The position numbers were made by a program, and so were the translations under genes. Below, piece by piece: positions 62,687 through 64,000 of a stretch of 64,000 nucleotides of DNA (within the stretch, counting starts at the first letter, position 1; each line of letters starts with the position of its first letter). The stretch lies in contig CAWHLA010000010.1 of the NCBI GenBank assembly GCA_963830065.1, positions 186,001 to 250,000 of the forward strand, given 5' to 3'. This DNA comes from JACCZR01 sp963830065 (GTDB taxonomy: Bacteria; Actinomycetota; Thermoleophilia; Solirubrobacterales; Thermoleophilaceae). A model generated the notes under the pieces. That model had not been told where the DNA came from. It did not search any database and worked only from the letters and a program-made list of their open reading frames with translations.

Positions 62687-63984
62687 CTGACCGCTCCGAT
62701 CGCGAACGACCGCTCGCGGTAGGCCACCTGGCCGCCGGCGATGGTCAGCCGCACCTTGCCCCGCACCCGGCGGCCGCCGAAGGCGCAGTTGGACGAGCGG
62801 CTCTGGTAGCCGTCCTCGCCAACCTCCCACTCGGCGGCGAGGTCGACCAGGCACAGGTTGGCCGGCGCGCCGGGCTCGATTCGCGGGATCCCCAGGCCGA
62901 ACGGCTCGCCGCCCGAGGTCATCCGCTCCACCAAGAGCCCCAGGTCGAGCACCCCGGGCTCGACCAGCTCGGTGTACAGCGCGGCGAAGGAGCTCTCCAG
63001 GCCGGTCACGCCCATCGGAGCCAGCTCGAACGGCTGCTCCTTCTCCTCGGGGGAGTGGGGCGCGTGGTCGGTGGCCACGCAGGACAGGACCCCCGACCGC
63101 AATCCCTCGATCAGCGCCTGGCGATCGTCCTCGGAGCGCAGGGGCGGGTTCATCTTGAAGTGGGTGTCCAGCGAGCGGACGTCGTCCTCGGTGAGCAGCA
63201 GGTGGTGGGGCGACGCCTCGGCGGTCACCTGGGCCCCGTCGGCAAGCCCCCGCTCGATCGCCTCCACCGACTCGCGCGCGGAGACGTGCTGGATGTGGAT
63301 GCGACCCTGCTCGTGACGGGCCAGCAGCAGGTCGCGGGCCACCATCGTGGACTCGGACACCGACGGGATTGCCGACAGGCCCAGCGCCGTGGAGGCGGCG
63401 CCCTCGTGCATGCCGCCGCCCCGCGACAGGGAGGGCTCCTCCTCGTGCAGCGCGAGTGTGCGGCCGGCCAGCCGCTGGTACTGGAGCGCCTGGCGCATGA
63501 CACCGGCCGAGCGGACCGGGAGGCCGTCGTCGGTGAACGCGAAGGCCCCCGCGTCGGCCAGCTCGGCCATCTCGGTCAGGTCCTCGCCCCTCTGGCCGCG
63601 GGTGATGGCCGCGGTGAAGCCGGTGGGGATGCGGGCCTCGGTCCGCGCGCGCTCGCGCAGCGCGCCCAGTACCGGAGCGGTGTCCACCACCGGCTCGGTG
63701 TTGGGCATGGCCAGGATCGCGCAGTAGCCGCCCGCCGCGGCCGCGTGGGTGCCGGTGTCCAGGTCCTCCTCGTCCTCGCGGCCGGGCGTACGCAGGTGCA
63801 CGTGCGGGTCCACGAACCCCGGGAAGGCGGTCAGCCCCCCGGCGTCCACGTGCTCGCAGCCATCGGGGGCTTCGAGCGACCCGGCCTCCCCCACCTCGGC
63901 CACCCGCCCGCCGCGCACCAGGACGTCGCCCTCGCGGTCGAGCCCGCTACGCGGGTCGAGCAGCCGGGCGCCGCGCACCAGCAC
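62683..63984 (-). CDS. pyrC: Dihydroorotase (class I)
   Basis: The 433-residue amidohydrolase has the metal motif GFVDPHVHLRTPGREDEEDL near residue 56, AMPNTEPVVD, further ligands in ALHEEE and HIQHVSA, and the Asp in VATDHAPHSPEEKE near residue 300. It cyclises carbamoyl aspartate to dihydroorotate. It is the first complete gene of the operon here; pyrB would be expected beyond the window edge. GTG 63984 lies 16 nt from the end of the window. The 63985-64000 remainder is too short to assign. Confidence 0.95.
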   Translation of the reverse strand: MLVRGARLLDPRSGLDREGDVLVRGGRVAEVGEAGSLEAPDGCEHVDAGGLTAFPGFVDPHVHLRTPGREDEEDLDTGTHAAAAGGYCAILAMPNTEPVVDTAPVLGALRERARTEARIPTGFTAAITRGQRGEDLTEMAELADAGAFAFTDDGLPVRSAGVMRQALQYQRLAGRTLALHEEEPSLSRGGGMHEGAASTALGLSAIPSVSESTMVARDLLLARHEQGRIHIQHVSARESVEAIERGLADGAQVTAEASPHHLLLTEDDVRSLDTHFKMNPPLRSEDDRQALIEGLRSGVLSCVATDHAPHSPEEKEQPFELAPMGVTGLESSFAALYTELVEPGVLDLGLLVERMTSGGEPFGLGIPRIEPGAPANLCLVDLAAEWEVGEDGYQSRSSNCAFGGRRVRGKVRLTIAGGQVAYRERSFAIGAVR

Positions 63985-64000
63985 GGTGCCAGGAGCCGAC

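Overview
This window is very GC-rich, tightly packed chromosomal DNA from an actinomycete-like bacterium. Several traits point to the Actinomycetota, and I favour the Thermoleophilia (Solirubrobacterales-like) over the better-known orders: an actinobacterial integration host factor (mIHF) next to gmk-rpoZ-coaBC, a MurT/GatD pair, a DUF3052 protein, frequent GTG and TTG starts, and many 4-bp stop/start overlaps (GTGA, ATGA, TTGA). The class assignment is inference. I see no tRNA, rRNA, CRISPR array, insertion sequence or prophage. The window reads as core genome with a few accessory genes.

Layout. Positions 1-1.7 kb (minus strand) hold a RES toxin (cut by the window edge), its Xre/MbcA/ParS-type antitoxin and a phosphatase-like protein that has lost its active-site cysteine. 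From 2.0-8.1 kb (plus) an overlapping operon encodes a class II amidotransferase, a gamma-glutamylcyclotransferase-like protein, a lipid kinase, MurT, a methyltransferase, GatD and an SDR. From 8.1-15 kb come dut-hflX, a second SDR, a DUF429-like gene with dapL-dapF, and a secreted LVIVD-repeat protein. From 15-23 kb come a secreted penicillin-acylase-type hydrolase, a membrane protein, miaB-miaA, two SRPBCC proteins and rny (RNase Y). From 23-31 kb the minus strand reads ftsK, a RodZ-like gene, cinA, thpR, two small genes, recA and recX. From 31-33.7 kb is a two-component system with an MBL-like protein. From 33.7-42 kb lie rnj, dapA, a DUF3052 gene, a GAF/HD-GYP gene, dapB, an M16 peptidase and pnp. 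From 42-52 kb (minus) is the large rimP-nusA-ylxR-infB-ylxP-rbfA-nrnA-truB-ribF-rpsO block, followed by a peroxiredoxin and a DsbA-like gene. From 52-56 kb (minus) is mihF-gmk-rpoZ-coaBC-TPR-GNAT. The window ends with a pyrimidine operon (pyrC, a cysteine hydrolase, carA, carB, pyrK, pyrD).

How the genes fit together. The DAP route to lysine and cell wall is spread over three loci (dapA, dapB, dapL-dapF) and uses the one-step aminotransferase DapL. MurT/GatD would amidate lipid II. RNA turnover is represented by RNase Y, RNase J, PNPase and NrnA. 

Three genome-scale signals cut across the annotation. First, seven loci plus pnp carry apparent single-base frameshifts; all 12 events are insertions and none is a deletion, which suggests sequence or assembly error. 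Second, many start codons sit 6-10 nt after a TAnnnT-type -10 box, as in leaderless transcripts. Third, five genes (penicillin acylase, miaA, truB, gmk, ylxR) have no ATG/GTG/TTG at the position the protein demands. The most interesting regulatory candidates are a terminator/antiterminator leader ahead of rimP-nusA-infB and a hairpin that occludes the recA ribosome binding site.
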